From contig NZ_JAEHGE010000001.1 of NCBI RefSeq assembly GCF_016097415.1, forward strand, positions 583,001-647,000: a stretch of DNA of 64,000 bases, written 5' to 3'. The translations under genes and the position numbers were made by a program. Shown here piece after piece: positions 9,136 to 17,978 of the stretch. Origin of the DNA: a sulfur-oxidizing endosymbiont of Gigantopelta aegis (GTDB taxonomy: Bacteria > Pseudomonadota > Gammaproteobacteria > GRL18). The stretch's first letter is position 1, and each line of letters opens with the position of its first letter. A model generated the notes under the pieces. It was not told the origin of the DNA, made no database searches, and saw nothing but the letters and a program-made list of their open reading frames with translations.

Positions 9136-9483
9136 TTAAAAACGACGATCACGTCTGTCATCAACACGTTCTTCAGCACGTTCCATAGTGTCCTGACGCT
9201 TGTCCTGTCTATTATCGGAACGACAATCAGCACCATGACCGGTACAATCGCGGCGTTCTTCGCGGAATTCCTGTTTGTCATGTACGCGATCAGAAGTATT
9301 ATCACGACGATCAACTCTTCTATCAACCCGATCCACGATGCCGACTGCGACTTTTACTTCATTGGCAGCATAATTTGTTTCATCCAGTAAACGATGCATA
9401 ACTTCATTGTCATAAGCTAAAACGCTTTGACTCAATGTTGTAGCAACGCCGAGTAATAATGCACCGGTTAAAATTTTGTTCAT
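9136..9483 (-). CDS. Secreted Arg/Asp-rich low-complexity protein
   Basis: The protein has 115 residues with a signal peptide cut near SVLAYDNE. From about residue 50 it is a highly charged repeat-like chain (VDRVDRRVDRRDNTSDR, then EERVDDRRDRRF) with two cysteines (CTGHGADC). No catalytic motif is visible. It lies between the patatin gene and the DUF2092 gene on the same strand, with gaps of 18 and 79 bases. Such chains may bind polyanions or metal ions, but I know no assigned function. A GGAAT-type ribosome site precedes the ATG. Confidence 0.6.
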   Translation of the reverse strand: MNKILTGALLLGVATTLSQSVLAYDNEVMHRLLDETNYAANEVKVAVGIVDRVDRRVDRRDNTSDRVHDKQEFREERRDCTGHGADCRSDNRQDKRQDTMERAEERVDDRRDRRF

Positions 9484-9501
9484 CTGTATTCCTTATTTAG
9501 A

Positions 9502-10713
9502 TCATTTTTCGTTAGTAGACAGAGTACTGTCTTTAATAAAGCCCGGAGGACCTTTTTTCCATGTATAGCCTTTTACAGCCATGTTATAACCATGCTGATA
9601 AAGCTTTGTCATATAAACCGGGTCAAAACCTTCGGTGGGTTTATCTGTAAAGTCAGAGGGTATATAGGCGAGGTTGAACTCATTGCCATCACGCTCACAG
9701 AGAGCATAAATCTGGTACAAATCACCGACACCCTGAGTTCTTATCAATGAGTCGATAGAACGCGAAGCAATAGGCATCAAGCTGGGTATAATGCCATTGT
9801 AGTCTGGATCAAGAAATGAATTTCTAATGATATACACCTCTGGCTTACCCTGCACTTTAAGTTTTCGGGTAATTTGCTGCCAATCAACGGCTGCAGGATA
9901 AACAAAAACTTGCGAGCCCGTGCCGCCATCGACGTGCATTTCATCATATTGTCTGCCATTCACTTCCACTGGGATCATAACCGGAGGAAAAGCAACCGGG
10001 ATGGCAGCTGAGGCGCGTAACACTTCATGAATTAAATCAACTTTACCGGGGTAATCACTGCTGGCAATCGCTCCGATATTCCATATCACTGAGCGTGAGG
10101 CATCCAGATTAACCGTGCCTACAAATAAGCGTCGCCCGCGTAGATGCTCTTTGGCTATAGCTGCGATAACATCTTCACTGACATAGCGTTGAATGAGTTT
10201 TTTCAACGGTGCTGTATCAGCCAGGGAATCACTGAGCATGCCTGAAATTAAATTTCGATCAATCGCAATATCACTGGTTTTTGTTGTTGTATAGACTTTT
10301 TTTAGTTCATCATCGTAATCAGCCCCCAAGAATGCAAAAGGTGCTGTTAAAGCACCCGTACTCACTCCCGTCACCATGGTAAATTCAGGTCGTGTGCCTG
10401 TTGCCGCCCACCCTGCCAGTAATCCAGCACCAAAAGCGCCATTAGAACCACCACCAGAAATTGCCAGATAATTATGCGGCCTATTATAGACACCTGAAAA
10501 GAGCTTGTTCATATCCTCTTCAGTCATGGTATCAAATCGTTTTATAGAAAATTTAGGCCATTCATCTGCCCAGAAACGAGCATTGGGGATACCGGGAATG
10601 CTGGCCTTTGACATCAATTCAACTGGCAAAGGATTGCGCTGTGCGGTCGTCGAACATCCTGCGACAATGAGCAAAATAAGGCTCATAAAAAGTAATTGGA
10701 GTTTTTTATTCAT
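9502..10713 (-). CDS. Patatin-like phospholipase lipoprotein
   Basis: The protein has 403 residues with a lipoprotein signal ending in VAGC (Cys20). The patatin fold is clear: the oxyanion loop SGGGSNGAFG (from residue 86), the nucleophile S118 in GVSTG, and the Asp of the catalytic dyad in VDGG (D262). Patatin enzymes cleave acyl chains from lipids. Lipidation places it at a membrane facing the periplasm. It heads a minus-strand operon with an Arg/Asp-rich protein, a DUF2092 lipid-binding-type protein and an Ala/Val-rich protein, consistent with a shared envelope-lipid role. The substrate is unknown. Confidence 0.88.
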   Translation of the reverse strand: MNKKLQLLFMSLILLIVAGCSTTAQRNPLPVELMSKASIPGIPNARFWADEWPKFSIKRFDTMTEEDMNKLFSGVYNRPHNYLAISGGGSNGAFGAGLLAGWAATGTRPEFTMVTGVSTGALTAPFAFLGADYDDELKKVYTTTKTSDIAIDRNLISGMLSDSLADTAPLKKLIQRYVSEDVIAAIAKEHLRGRRLFVGTVNLDASRSVIWNIGAIASSDYPGKVDLIHEVLRASAAIPVAFPPVMIPVEVNGRQYDEMHVDGGTGSQVFVYPAAVDWQQITRKLKVQGKPEVYIIRNSFLDPDYNGIIPSLMPIASRSIDSLIRTQGVGDLYQIYALCERDGNEFNLAYIPSDFTDKPTEGFDPVYMTKLYQHGYNMAVKGYTWKKGPPGFIKDSTLSTNEK

Positions 10714-10888
10714 TTGCTTCTCTAGGTGCGTCTCTGATGAGCTTCTATTTATTATGAAATGAGCGTGGATAGAAATATAGCATGAAAGGTTTAGGAAATA
10801 TTGTTATTTTAGTTCATCCATTTATCTTTTTAATCCAAAATGAACGTTGCTTTGTTAATTTTGCCCGCTGAAGCATTAAATTCAGCTA

Positions 10889-11698
10889 TTACAATAAGCC
10901 CAATATCTGTTGTTGAGAAAAATTCGCCTGACTTTGTAAGGCCGTTGCGGCATCACGCAATAACAAATCTCGATTGCGCTCACTGACTGTGCGAGCATAA
11001 TCCGTATCAAGAATACGACTTTTTGCTGCTGACAGATTCTCATCCTTGTTCAATAAGTTACGGCCTATACTTTCAAAACGATTGATTGTTGCACCAAACT
11101 CGGCCCGTGACGTGTTGACATCGGTCAAAGATGAATCGAGTGAGGCCAGGGCATTTGCAGCCCCATTTTGAGTTGATAAATCCGCAGTAAAAAAGCCATT
11201 ATCGGTAAAGCTGCTGTCTAAATTAACGGTACTGATGGTCACCTGATCGCCGGCATTGGCATCAACCTGAAAGCTCAGGTCAGCATTGGTATTGAGTAAT
11301 TTCTGGCCATTAAATTCTGCCGAATTTGTAAGCCGTTTTACCTCATCCTGTACCATGGAAAATTCTGCTTGAAGCGCCGCTCGATCGGAATCATTGAGTA
11401 TGCCATTACCACTTTGCACCGCGAGTTCTCGACCACGTTGTATTAAATCGCTGATTTGTGAGCTGGCACCATCGGCTGTTTGCGCCAAAGAAATGCCATC
11501 ATTGACGTTGCGAAAGCCCTGATTAGTGCCTAAAATTTGTGCTGCAAAACGCTCAACAATCGCGAGGCCAGCGGCATTGTCCTTGGCACTATTAATTTGT
11601 TTACCGGAAGCGAGTCGAGCAAAAGAAGTGGCCAAATTATTATCATGCTTGCCAATCTGATTGCCAATAAATTTTGAATTGTTGATGCCAATAGCCAT
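10889..11698 (-). CDS. fliC: Flagellin, short form
   Basis: I use the ATG ending at 11698, which has a strong GGAGG site 7 bases upstream and gives the usual MAIGINNS-type start. The longer frame to 11752 has no support. At 269 residues it holds only the conserved D0/D1 helices: N-terminal with LASGKQINSAKDNAAGLAI and C-terminal with AAKSRILDTDYA and ending QQILGLL. The variable outer domains are nearly absent. No other flagellar gene lies in this window, so it is an orphan copy here. A sigma-28-like -10 element lies 35 bases upstream. Confidence 0.92.
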   Translation of the reverse strand: MAIGINNSKFIGNQIGKHDNNLATSFARLASGKQINSAKDNAAGLAIVERFAAQILGTNQGFRNVNDGISLAQTADGASSQISDLIQRGRELAVQSGNGILNDSDRAALQAEFSMVQDEVKRLTNSAEFNGQKLLNTNADLSFQVDANAGDQVTISTVNLDSSFTDNGFFTADLSTQNGAANALASLDSSLTDVNTSRAEFGATINRFESIGRNLLNKDENLSAAKSRILDTDYARTVSERNRDLLLRDAATALQSQANFSQQQILGLL

Positions 11699-11732
11699 GC
11701 TAACCTCCACAAAAAATAGAATCCATACGTTA

Positions 11733-11740
11733 TTATCGGC
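11733..11740 (-). promoter_or_regulatory. Sigma-28-type -10 element for flagellin
   Basis: On the minus strand these bases read GCCGATAA, the exact FliA -10 consensus, 35 bases before the flagellin ATG. A good TAAA -35 box at 15 bases is not seen because the region is a T-run. A 9-bp inverted repeat TGCCTATTT (11767-11775 with 11794-11802) lies just upstream and may be an operator. Confidence 0.65.
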
Positions 11741-11888
11741 CATAAAAAGCAAAAAAACACTATTTTTGCCTATTTTTTAAGCAAACTTTGATGAAATAGG
11801 CATTTTTTATCACAAAAGCCCTGCTGTTTCCCGCGATTCAACTAACTGGTGTCCATCCATTTATTCTAAAATTATTTGTTAATTTTGA

Positions 11889-11925
11889 CCGTAGGGTGGG
11901 CACGCTTTTTATGCCCACCCTACGG
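11889..11925. repeat. Palindromic repeat (GTAGGGTGGGC type)
   Basis: CCGTAGGGTGGGCA and its complement form a 14-bp perfect stem around a 9-base loop, a REP-like unit. It sits in the 293-base gap between the flagellin promoter and the aldehyde dehydrogenase gene. Similar stems occur at 56256 and, as one half only, at 60153. Confidence 0.75.
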
Positions 11926-11930
11926 TTCTT

Positions 11931-11962
11931 TATATAAAAAAACCTATTTACGGATGGGCACT
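11931..11962. repeat. Dispersed repeat, copy A (ATTTACGGATGGGCACT)
   Basis: TATAAAAAAACCTATTTACG continuing to GGATGGGCACT recurs with one mismatch at 60166-60196. In both places it follows a GTAGGGTGGGC sequence. A loosely inverted partner (GGTGTCCATCCATTTAT) occurs upstream at about 11850, so 11850-11962 could be a small MITE-like element with imperfect ends. Confidence 0.55.
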
Positions 11963-11991
11963 AACTACCTCATTCAACTAACAAGCTATGT

Positions 11992-13365
11992 TCAACTTAC
12001 AACAATGGTTTTAATATTAACAAATTCATGAATACCGAACTCACCAATTTCACGACCATAGCCAGATTTTTTAATGCCGCCAAAGGGTAGGCGGGGATCA
12101 CTTTTGACAAAACCATTCACCACACAGGTTCCGGTATCAATAACATCTCGGGCTAAACGACGGCCTTTTTCTACATCACGGGTAAAGATAGCACCACCTA
12201 AACCAAATTCTGTGTCATTGGCAATGGCAATGGCATCGGCTTCATCTTTGGCGCTGATAATCGTTGAGACGGGGCCAAACAGCTCTTCGCTATAAGCTAA
12301 CATGCCTTTTTTGACCCCGGTTAATACTGTAGCGGGATACCAGGCACCGGGTTTATCGGGAATTTCACCGCCCAATTTCAATTGCGCACCCTGCTCCACA
12401 CTGCGCATCACTTGTTGGTGTAATTCATCACGCAATTTAGGTTTGGCCATAGGGCCGAAATTAGTGCTGACATCCAAGGGATCGCCCAATTGATACGTTT
12501 GCATCAATTGAATCACCTTAGCTTCAAATTCTTCACGTATCGACTCAACCACAATAAAACGCTTTGCCGCCACACAAACCTGACCACCATTAAGCATTCT
12601 GGATGCAGCACAACTGGCAACCGCCAAATCAATGTCGGCATCTTCTAAAATAATATAGGGATCACTACCGCCCAATTCTAAAACGCTTTTTTTCAGATTG
12701 CGCCCCGCTTCAGATGCCACTTGCACTCCAGCACGTTCACTGCCCGTTAAAGTGACAGCACGTATTTTAGGATGGGCAATAATATCGGCTGAAGTGCGCG
12801 AACCCGTCAATAAGCTGCTAAAAACATTGTCCGGAAAACCGGCTTCTTTAAATACATCTTCAATTGCCACCGCACAGCCAAACACGTTGGAGGCGTGTTT
12901 GAGCACAATAGTATTACCCGCCATGATCGTTGGCGCAGCACCACGAATCACTTGCCAGAAGGGAAAATTCCACGGCATGATCATATAAATCACCCCCAGG
13001 GGCTTAAACGTCACAAAGCTTTCTGTGTTTTCTGTTTCAATCACCCGATCAGCCAGATATTCAGCACTATGTTGTGCATAATGCTCACATACCCAGGCAC
13101 ATTTTTCGATTTCAGCCTCACCCTGACTGACCGGCTTGCCCATTTCATTGGCCATAATGCGCGCATATTCACTTTTTCGCTCGCGGAGTATCGTGGCCAT
13201 ATTGGTAAAATAAACAGCCCGGGAAGCATAATCTTGGCTTTGCCATTGTACAAAAGCCTCATGATTGGCATCAATCACCGGATTTATTTTGTCCATGTCC
13301 CAGTCGGGAAATTCTTCAACGATGCTTTCATTGGCGGGATTAATTGATTTTATGGTGCGATTCAT
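11992..13365 (-). CDS. NAD(P)-dependent aldehyde dehydrogenase (succinate-semialdehyde type)
   Basis: Cytoplasmic enzyme of 457 residues oxidising an aldehyde to the acid. The ALDH fold is complete: PWNFPFWQ (131-138), the cofactor region VLKHASN, TGSERAGV, the general base E230 in LELGGSDP and the nucleophile C264 in GGQVCVAAKRF, closing with PFGGIKKSGYGRE. Its short length, its N-terminus and its Cys context resemble the Sad/YneI succinate-semialdehyde dehydrogenase group. The substrate is inferred and other small aldehydes are possible. It stands alone, with a short gap to the divergent DUF4136 lipoprotein gene. Confidence 0.88.
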   Translation of the reverse strand: MNRTIKSINPANESIVEEFPDWDMDKINPVIDANHEAFVQWQSQDYASRAVYFTNMATILRERKSEYARIMANEMGKPVSQGEAEIEKCAWVCEHYAQHSAEYLADRVIETENTESFVTFKPLGVIYMIMPWNFPFWQVIRGAAPTIMAGNTIVLKHASNVFGCAVAIEDVFKEAGFPDNVFSSLLTGSRTSADIIAHPKIRAVTLTGSERAGVQVASEAGRNLKKSVLELGGSDPYIILEDADIDLAVASCAASRMLNGGQVCVAAKRFIVVESIREEFEAKVIQLMQTYQLGDPLDVSTNFGPMAKPKLRDELHQQVMRSVEQGAQLKLGGEIPDKPGAWYPATVLTGVKKGMLAYSEELFGPVSTIISAKDEADAIAIANDTEFGLGGAIFTRDVEKGRRLARDVIDTGTCVVNGFVKSDPRLPFGGIKKSGYGREIGEFGIHEFVNIKTIVVS

Positions 13366-13454
13366 TGTCTTTCCATGCTCAGTTTTAGTGACTATTTTTT
13401 TAAAACCCTATACTATTTATAGCAACCTATAGTTTATTTATCCAGGATTACTTT

Positions 13455-14090
13455 ATGTCCCTTACTCGTACCCAGCAACAATTTACCTTTTATGTTTTTT
13501 TTAGTCTGTTTCTCGGCATTTTTATCAGTGGTTGTTCGTCTGTGAGTTCTTTGGTCGGTGGCCGCCATAAACATGATTATGCACAGAATTTTGAAGCCAT
13601 GCAGCGCTATAATTTTAAACCGCAAGTGGAGGCACTTAAAACAGATAATAAGTTTCTTTTTATTCAAGCATCCGGGGCGACACTGGCCATTGAAAATCGC
13701 ATGGCAACTAAAAAGCTACGCAAAGAACGTAATATGGCTCCTGATTTTTGGGTGAATTATTATTTTACCGGTGAGCAGGGAATGAATGTCGGTGAGCTCA
13801 ATCGTTTATTTAACTATAACCTTGGACTGGCCTGGGATGATAAGTATGGTACCGGCAAGGGCATTGCTAATAGCAACTATAGTTTTTCTAAGCGTACCTT
13901 GATTGTGGATATTGTTTCCAAAGACAATAACCGTTTAATTTGGCGCGGCTCAGCACCCACAGGCATTACCCCTGAGGATAGCGAAAGAAGTAGACGTAGG
14001 GCCTTAGAAAAAGCGGTCAAAGTCATTCTTTCTCCCTTTCCACCCAAAAATAACTTTGAATCTTTGAAGACCCCGGTTTTTGATGAGTAG
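13455..14090 (+). CDS. DUF4136-type lipoprotein
   Basis: Outer- or inner-membrane lipoprotein of 211 residues with the lipobox FISGC at about residues 23-27. The mature part fits DUF4136: an N-terminal YNFKPQ-like strand, an FWVNYYFTG strand, SFSKRTLIVDIVSKDNNRLIWRG and an Arg/Lys-rich helix leading to ILSPFPP. DUF4136 proteins are common envelope lipoproteins of unknown function. The gene is alone on its strand. It is transcribed away from the aldehyde dehydrogenase and convergent with the next small gene. Confidence 0.75.
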   Translation: MSLTRTQQQFTFYVFFSLFLGIFISGCSSVSSLVGGRHKHDYAQNFEAMQRYNFKPQVEALKTDNKFLFIQASGATLAIENRMATKKLRKERNMAPDFWVNYYFTGEQGMNVGELNRLFNYNLGLAWDDKYGTGKGIANSNYSFSKRTLIVDIVSKDNNRLIWRGSAPTGITPEDSERSRRRALEKAVKVILSPFPPKNNFESLKTPVFDE

Positions 14091-14123
14091 AGGTACTTGC
14101 AAAAGAACTCCATCGCTCATGCA

Positions 14124-14594
14124 TTAATGCTTAAGCGGTGAAGTACCTTCGATTCTGTTCACCCATTCATTGCTTGACATCTTTTTTGACATCAGAGTGC
14201 TTTGATTCAAATCTTGCAGCACGCATTTAAGCCAGTCCAAGGCATCAGGCTGGTTTTTAAATGATTGACTGTATTTAATACAATCTTCAATATAAGCCTG
14301 CCAAACATCGGTTAAATTAAACTGTAAGTAGTTTGATTCAATCACCGCAATTGCTATATCAGCATTTAATTGCGTCAATTTACAGTCCAATTCAGCCAGC
14401 TTTCGCACTTCAGTGGCCGTCACATCATATTCAAGACACCATGATTTATCAATAATATGATACTGTTGCGTGACCGACTGATGAGAACGATAAATTTCAT
14501 CATGAATATTAATCATCTCCTGCCCCGTCACCCGATTTGATAAGCGTATTAATACCCCTCTTTTGCCATCAATATAATCCACTTCTATTGTCAT
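14124..14594 (-). CDS. Small cytoplasmic protein, possible STAS-like fold
   Basis: The protein has 156 residues, no signal peptide and no membrane segment. An AGGGA ribosome site lies 7 bases before the ATG. The first 60 residues (strand GVLIRLSNRVTGQEMINIHDEIY, then strand YHIIDKSWC) and the following helix/strand pattern resemble the SpoIIAA/STAS_like fold seen in small regulatory proteins. The match is weak and I assign no function. It is convergent with the DUF4136 gene and divergent from the second AraC gene. Confidence 0.5.
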   Translation of the reverse strand: MTIEVDYIDGKRGVLIRLSNRVTGQEMINIHDEIYRSHQSVTQQYHIIDKSWCLEYDVTATEVRKLAELDCKLTQLNADIAIAVIESNYLQFNLTDVWQAYIEDCIKYSQSFKNQPDALDWLKCVLQDLNQSTLMSKKMSSNEWVNRIEGTSPLKH

Positions 14595-14754
14595 TTGATT
14601 TGTCCCTAGCTAAACCTAAAGAAATGTTCGTTTACATCACTAGGAACTATTATCCCGATACGAGTAATTATTGCTTGTCATTTCTCGCCAATCGTTTGAC
14701 ATTTGGTGCCAAAATAACATAAATTTAGACTTCATTCATTAAACGAGTTTTGCT

Positions 14755-15786
14755 ATGCACCTATCTTACTTTGCCCCGGCTCTTGAAGTGTTGTGGAAGC
14801 TTTTAAAAGCAAACCATGTTGATCCAGCTAAATTGTTCTCTCAATATGGCTTAAAATACCGGGATCTGCTTGATCCAGAAATCAGAGTATCATTAAAGCT
14901 TATTCCTCAGCTTTGGGATGATGCCTATGAACTCATCGACTCTCACAGCTTTGGGCTAGACGCGTATAAATACTGGCATCCCAGTTATATGGGGGCTTTG
15001 GGCTATGCCTGGTTGAGCAGTGAAACATTAAGAGAAGCTTTTAAGCGGATGCAACGCTTTATCAGCATCATCAGCGATAGCGGTGAAATTATAATTGAAG
15101 AAAATGCATCACATTTCAAAGTCAGCTTTAATTATCAACAACTGGGTTATAATCCCGCTCGCTCAGATAATGCAATGTCGATAGTCTTGCACATGTGCAG
15201 AATAAATTATCAGGACAGCTTGCACCCGAGCCTCGTCACTTTTAGCCACCCTGAGCCGGATGATATCGGTGACTATTATGCTTATTTTCAATCTAAACTT
15301 AGCTTTTCAGAAGTTTATGACAGTCTAACTTTTCCGCTTGAAGTCATTGATAGCCGACTGCCTGGGGCAAATAAACAACTCGCCCAATTGAATGATCAGG
15401 TCATGCGCCAATACCTTAAATCACTTGAAAGCAAAGTAAAAAAATCTCCTGCCAATAAGAAATTATTGAATGATGCCCTCATTGATAAAATCAACACCAT
15501 TATTGTAAAAAAAATGCCCTCGGGTTTGGTAACAGGGCAGATTGTGGCCAAGGATATAGGCATGAGCTATCGCAGTTTACAAAGAAAGCTTGCCGAGTCG
15601 AATACAACATTTAAGGATCTATTTGAGCAAAGTCGCCATGAGTTGGCAGAAGAATACATATTGGATGATCATTTAAGTATGACTGAAATTACTTTTATGC
15701 TGGGCTTTTCTGAATTAAGTTCGTTTTCCCGCGCTTATAGACGCTGGACGGGCGTTAGTCCGCGCAGCGCTGAAATACACTATTAA
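14755..15786 (+). CDS. AraC-family transcriptional regulator (Arabinose_bd type)
   Basis: The protein has 343 residues and the same architecture as the regulator at 6778. The N-terminal ligand/dimer region contains SHSFGLDAYKYWHPSYMGALG. The C-terminal paired helix-turn-helix has VAKDIGMSYRSLQRKLAE and ITFMLGFSELSSFSRAYRRW, then TGVSPRSA. Divergent small gene 14124-14594 and convergent gene 15824-16300 are its neighbours. No operator was recognised. Members of this subfamily sense amino acids, lipids or aromatic compounds, so the effector cannot be predicted. Confidence 0.88.
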   Translation: MHLSYFAPALEVLWKLLKANHVDPAKLFSQYGLKYRDLLDPEIRVSLKLIPQLWDDAYELIDSHSFGLDAYKYWHPSYMGALGYAWLSSETLREAFKRMQRFISIISDSGEIIIEENASHFKVSFNYQQLGYNPARSDNAMSIVLHMCRINYQDSLHPSLVTFSHPEPDDIGDYYAYFQSKLSFSEVYDSLTFPLEVIDSRLPGANKQLAQLNDQVMRQYLKSLESKVKKSPANKKLLNDALIDKINTIIVKKMPSGLVTGQIVAKDIGMSYRSLQRKLAESNTTFKDLFEQSRHELAEEYILDDHLSMTEITFMLGFSELSSFSRAYRRWTGVSPRSAEIHY

Positions 15787-15823
15787 AGCAATAAGAGAAA
15801 AGCTCAGGGTGAAAATTTAGCGT

Positions 15824-16300
15824 TTAAACGTAAACATTGACAGGTAATGTTGTAGGTCTGTCATTAGTAGGCGCATTTCCAGAACCTGCGCTTAGATTTT
15901 CATATAAGGCAACACCCAAGGCTCTTTTTTGCACTGTTTGTAAGCCATTATTCACTGCTGCTGCATCAAAGGTATAAACATTACTATTATCACTACTATA
16001 AGTATCGCTGTATATACTACTGGAGTCACTACTGGAATCACTGCCCGTTGTATAAGAAGGCGCATTTTCTGATGCTTTCGTATAAGTCTCAACGGCTTGC
16101 TTTTGTAGGCTTTGTGAATAGAGTGCCACGCCGGTTTCCCGGGCTGAATCTCTTATCTGTTGGTTAGAGGCTTGCAATTGCTCAACATCAACAGGCTTTC
16201 CTGTCTGTTTAGCATCTACCACCTGAGTCACGGTATTACGACGGGTAGCACCTTGTACTAGATTAAGGTAATCAGAACTTGTTCCGCTTATAGCATTCAT
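15824..16300 (-). CDS. Ser-rich hypothetical protein
   Basis: The protein has 158 residues. A GGGAG site 8-9 bases before the ATG supports the start. The first 75 residues look helical and polar (QLQASNQQIRDSARETGVALYSQSLQKQAVETY). A Ser/Asp/Tyr-rich low-complexity stretch (about 85-110) follows, then a short helix. There is no signal peptide or membrane segment. I do not recognise the family. The pattern is reminiscent of short flagellum- or surface-associated proteins, but nothing here proves it. Confidence 0.5.
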   Translation of the reverse strand: MNAISGTSSDYLNLVQGATRRNTVTQVVDAKQTGKPVDVEQLQASNQQIRDSARETGVALYSQSLQKQAVETYTKASENAPSYTTGSDSSSDSSSIYSDTYSSDNSNVYTFDAAAVNNGLQTVQKRALGVALYENLSAGSGNAPTNDRPTTLPVNVYV

Positions 16301-16925
16301 TTCTTAGCACTCCCGTTTCTTGATAGCGTTTTAACTTAACCACTTGTATGCCTTGTACTATATCGTAAACAACAATTAATTACTTGTCTTTATGTGCCAA
16401 AATATTGACTGAACGCGCCATTTTATCAATAACACTACAAAACCGGTGACATTAAATAAAATAATCGGCTCACCAGTTTAAACCAAAGCGGGCGTTGTGA
16501 AAAATTCTCTATACTATCAAGATAGCAGTGTTTGAAGTCATATTCCAACATTTCAGCCACTTGTTGCGCAAATTTTCTATCTGCAATATAGGCTACTATT
16601 TCAAAATTCAAATGGATCGAGCGATTATCCAAATTAACTGTGCCCACTCCGGCCAATTCATTGTCCACTAAGATCACTTTTTGGTGGGTAAAGCCCTTGG
16701 TATAACGGAATATTTTAATGTCATAGCCCTGTAACTCACGATAATAGGCAAAGGAAGTGAGATAGATAAAATAATGATCGTATTTTTCCGGCAATATGAT
16801 GCGCACATCGACGCCCCTCAGTGCAGCATTTTTTAGGGCATTAATTACCTCGGGATCGGGTACAAAATAAGGGGTTGTCAACCATAATCGTTCATTGGCC
16901 TGATTGATCAAAGCACATAAAAACA

Positions 16926-17978
16926 CTTGATTACCCATAAAGCTCCGCCATTTTTAGGAGCTTTCCATTCATAGGTGGCGTTTTCATCGCCACGCATAAA
17001 AACCTTGGCATCATGTCTTTTTAAGTTAAAGCGTCTATTAAACCGATAACAAAATTCAGCAAGATACCGAGGTAAATGTTTTGAGTTAATGGAATGATAG
17101 CTTCCCTTCATAGAGTTTTTAATATTACCTATCATAGTGTTAACCCAGATAAACTCAATTTTATCAACACTTGCCGCACCACCACCCGTGACGATTGGAA
17201 CATGCTTACAGTCAGCTTCTTTAACCGCAGGAAAACAATTTAACCCATCTGAGTAAACAGTACTTCCAGGTGTTAAATGAGTTTGTGCCCATCGTTTTAT
17301 TTCACTGGATTTAAACCCTTTAAGCACATTTAAATTCATTGCAATCGGGTGTCCATCTTCATTAGTAGAAACGGCTGCAACGAACGGTGTTTTATTTTCT
17401 GAACCACGACCTCTGGAGCCGCCTCTGTGCTCACCACCCCAGTAGGCATCATCAATTTGAATGATGCCTGATAAAGGTTTACTGTCATCACGTTCTTTCA
17501 TAACCTGCATGATCTTTTGTTTCATACTCCAGGCTGTATTGTAGCTTACCTTAAGCTGTCTCTTTAATTCTAATGCTGAAACCGCTGTCTTCAATTGAGT
17601 CATAAGATGAATCGCTAAAACCACTTAGATAAAGGCAGTTTGGTACTATCAAATATTGTCCCACAGGTTGCTGATGTCTGATGATGACAATGGTGGCACT
17701 GATAAAGATGGCGATGTTCTAGAGTGCAATAAGTCTTATTGCCACACTCTGGGCAAACAAATCCATCAGGAAATTTCCATTTAAATAAGGCTTGTCGGCA
17801 CTGTTTGTCAGTGCCATAATCATTAAAAAGCTCAAATAAACTATAACCTTCTTGAAACTGAATTTTATTTTTTGACATCATTCTACTCCACACATAATCT
17901 ATACTTTAATTATAGTATAATTATAGTATAATTATAGTATAATTATCGAAATATGGCGGAGCTTTGTGGGTAATCAAG
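16926..17978 (-). mobile_element. IS1595-family (ISXO2-like) insertion sequence, copy 1
   Basis: The element has 1053 bp with terminal inverted repeats starting CTTGATTACCCA and running to CTCCGCCAT, with one mismatch. It is flanked by an exact 8-bp target duplication TAAAAACA (16918-16925 and 17979-17986). It inserted in the cardiolipin synthase gene. Both ends are intact, but the transposase carries two frameshifts relative to copy 2. Next to the right end lie tandem 11-base units containing TATAAT-like sequences. Confidence 0.95.
16931..17881 (-). pseudogene. ISXO2-like transposase with two frameshifts
   Basis: Compared with the intact copy at 32991-33941, one A is missing from an A5 run (A4 at 17617-17620) and one T is added to a T4 run (T5 at 17018-17022). 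The first change ends the N-terminal zinc-ribbon part (CPECGNKTYC, CHHC) early, after LPLSKWF. The second scrambles the C-terminus after FNLK. The DDE-type catalytic region between (IDDAYWGGEHRGG, VYSDGLNCF) is still encoded but has no natural start. Homopolymer errors in assembly are an alternative explanation. Confidence 0.9.

Noticed and set aside
12895-13347. 150-codon open frame on the plus strand inside the aldehyde dehydrogenase gene
   Set aside because: It is antisense to a complete ALDH with all catalytic residues and has no plausible ribosome site or family signal.
17905-17946. Regular 11-base repeats suggesting a small CRISPR-like array
   Set aside because: Units abut without spacers, are AT-only promoter-like sequence and belong to the IS end.
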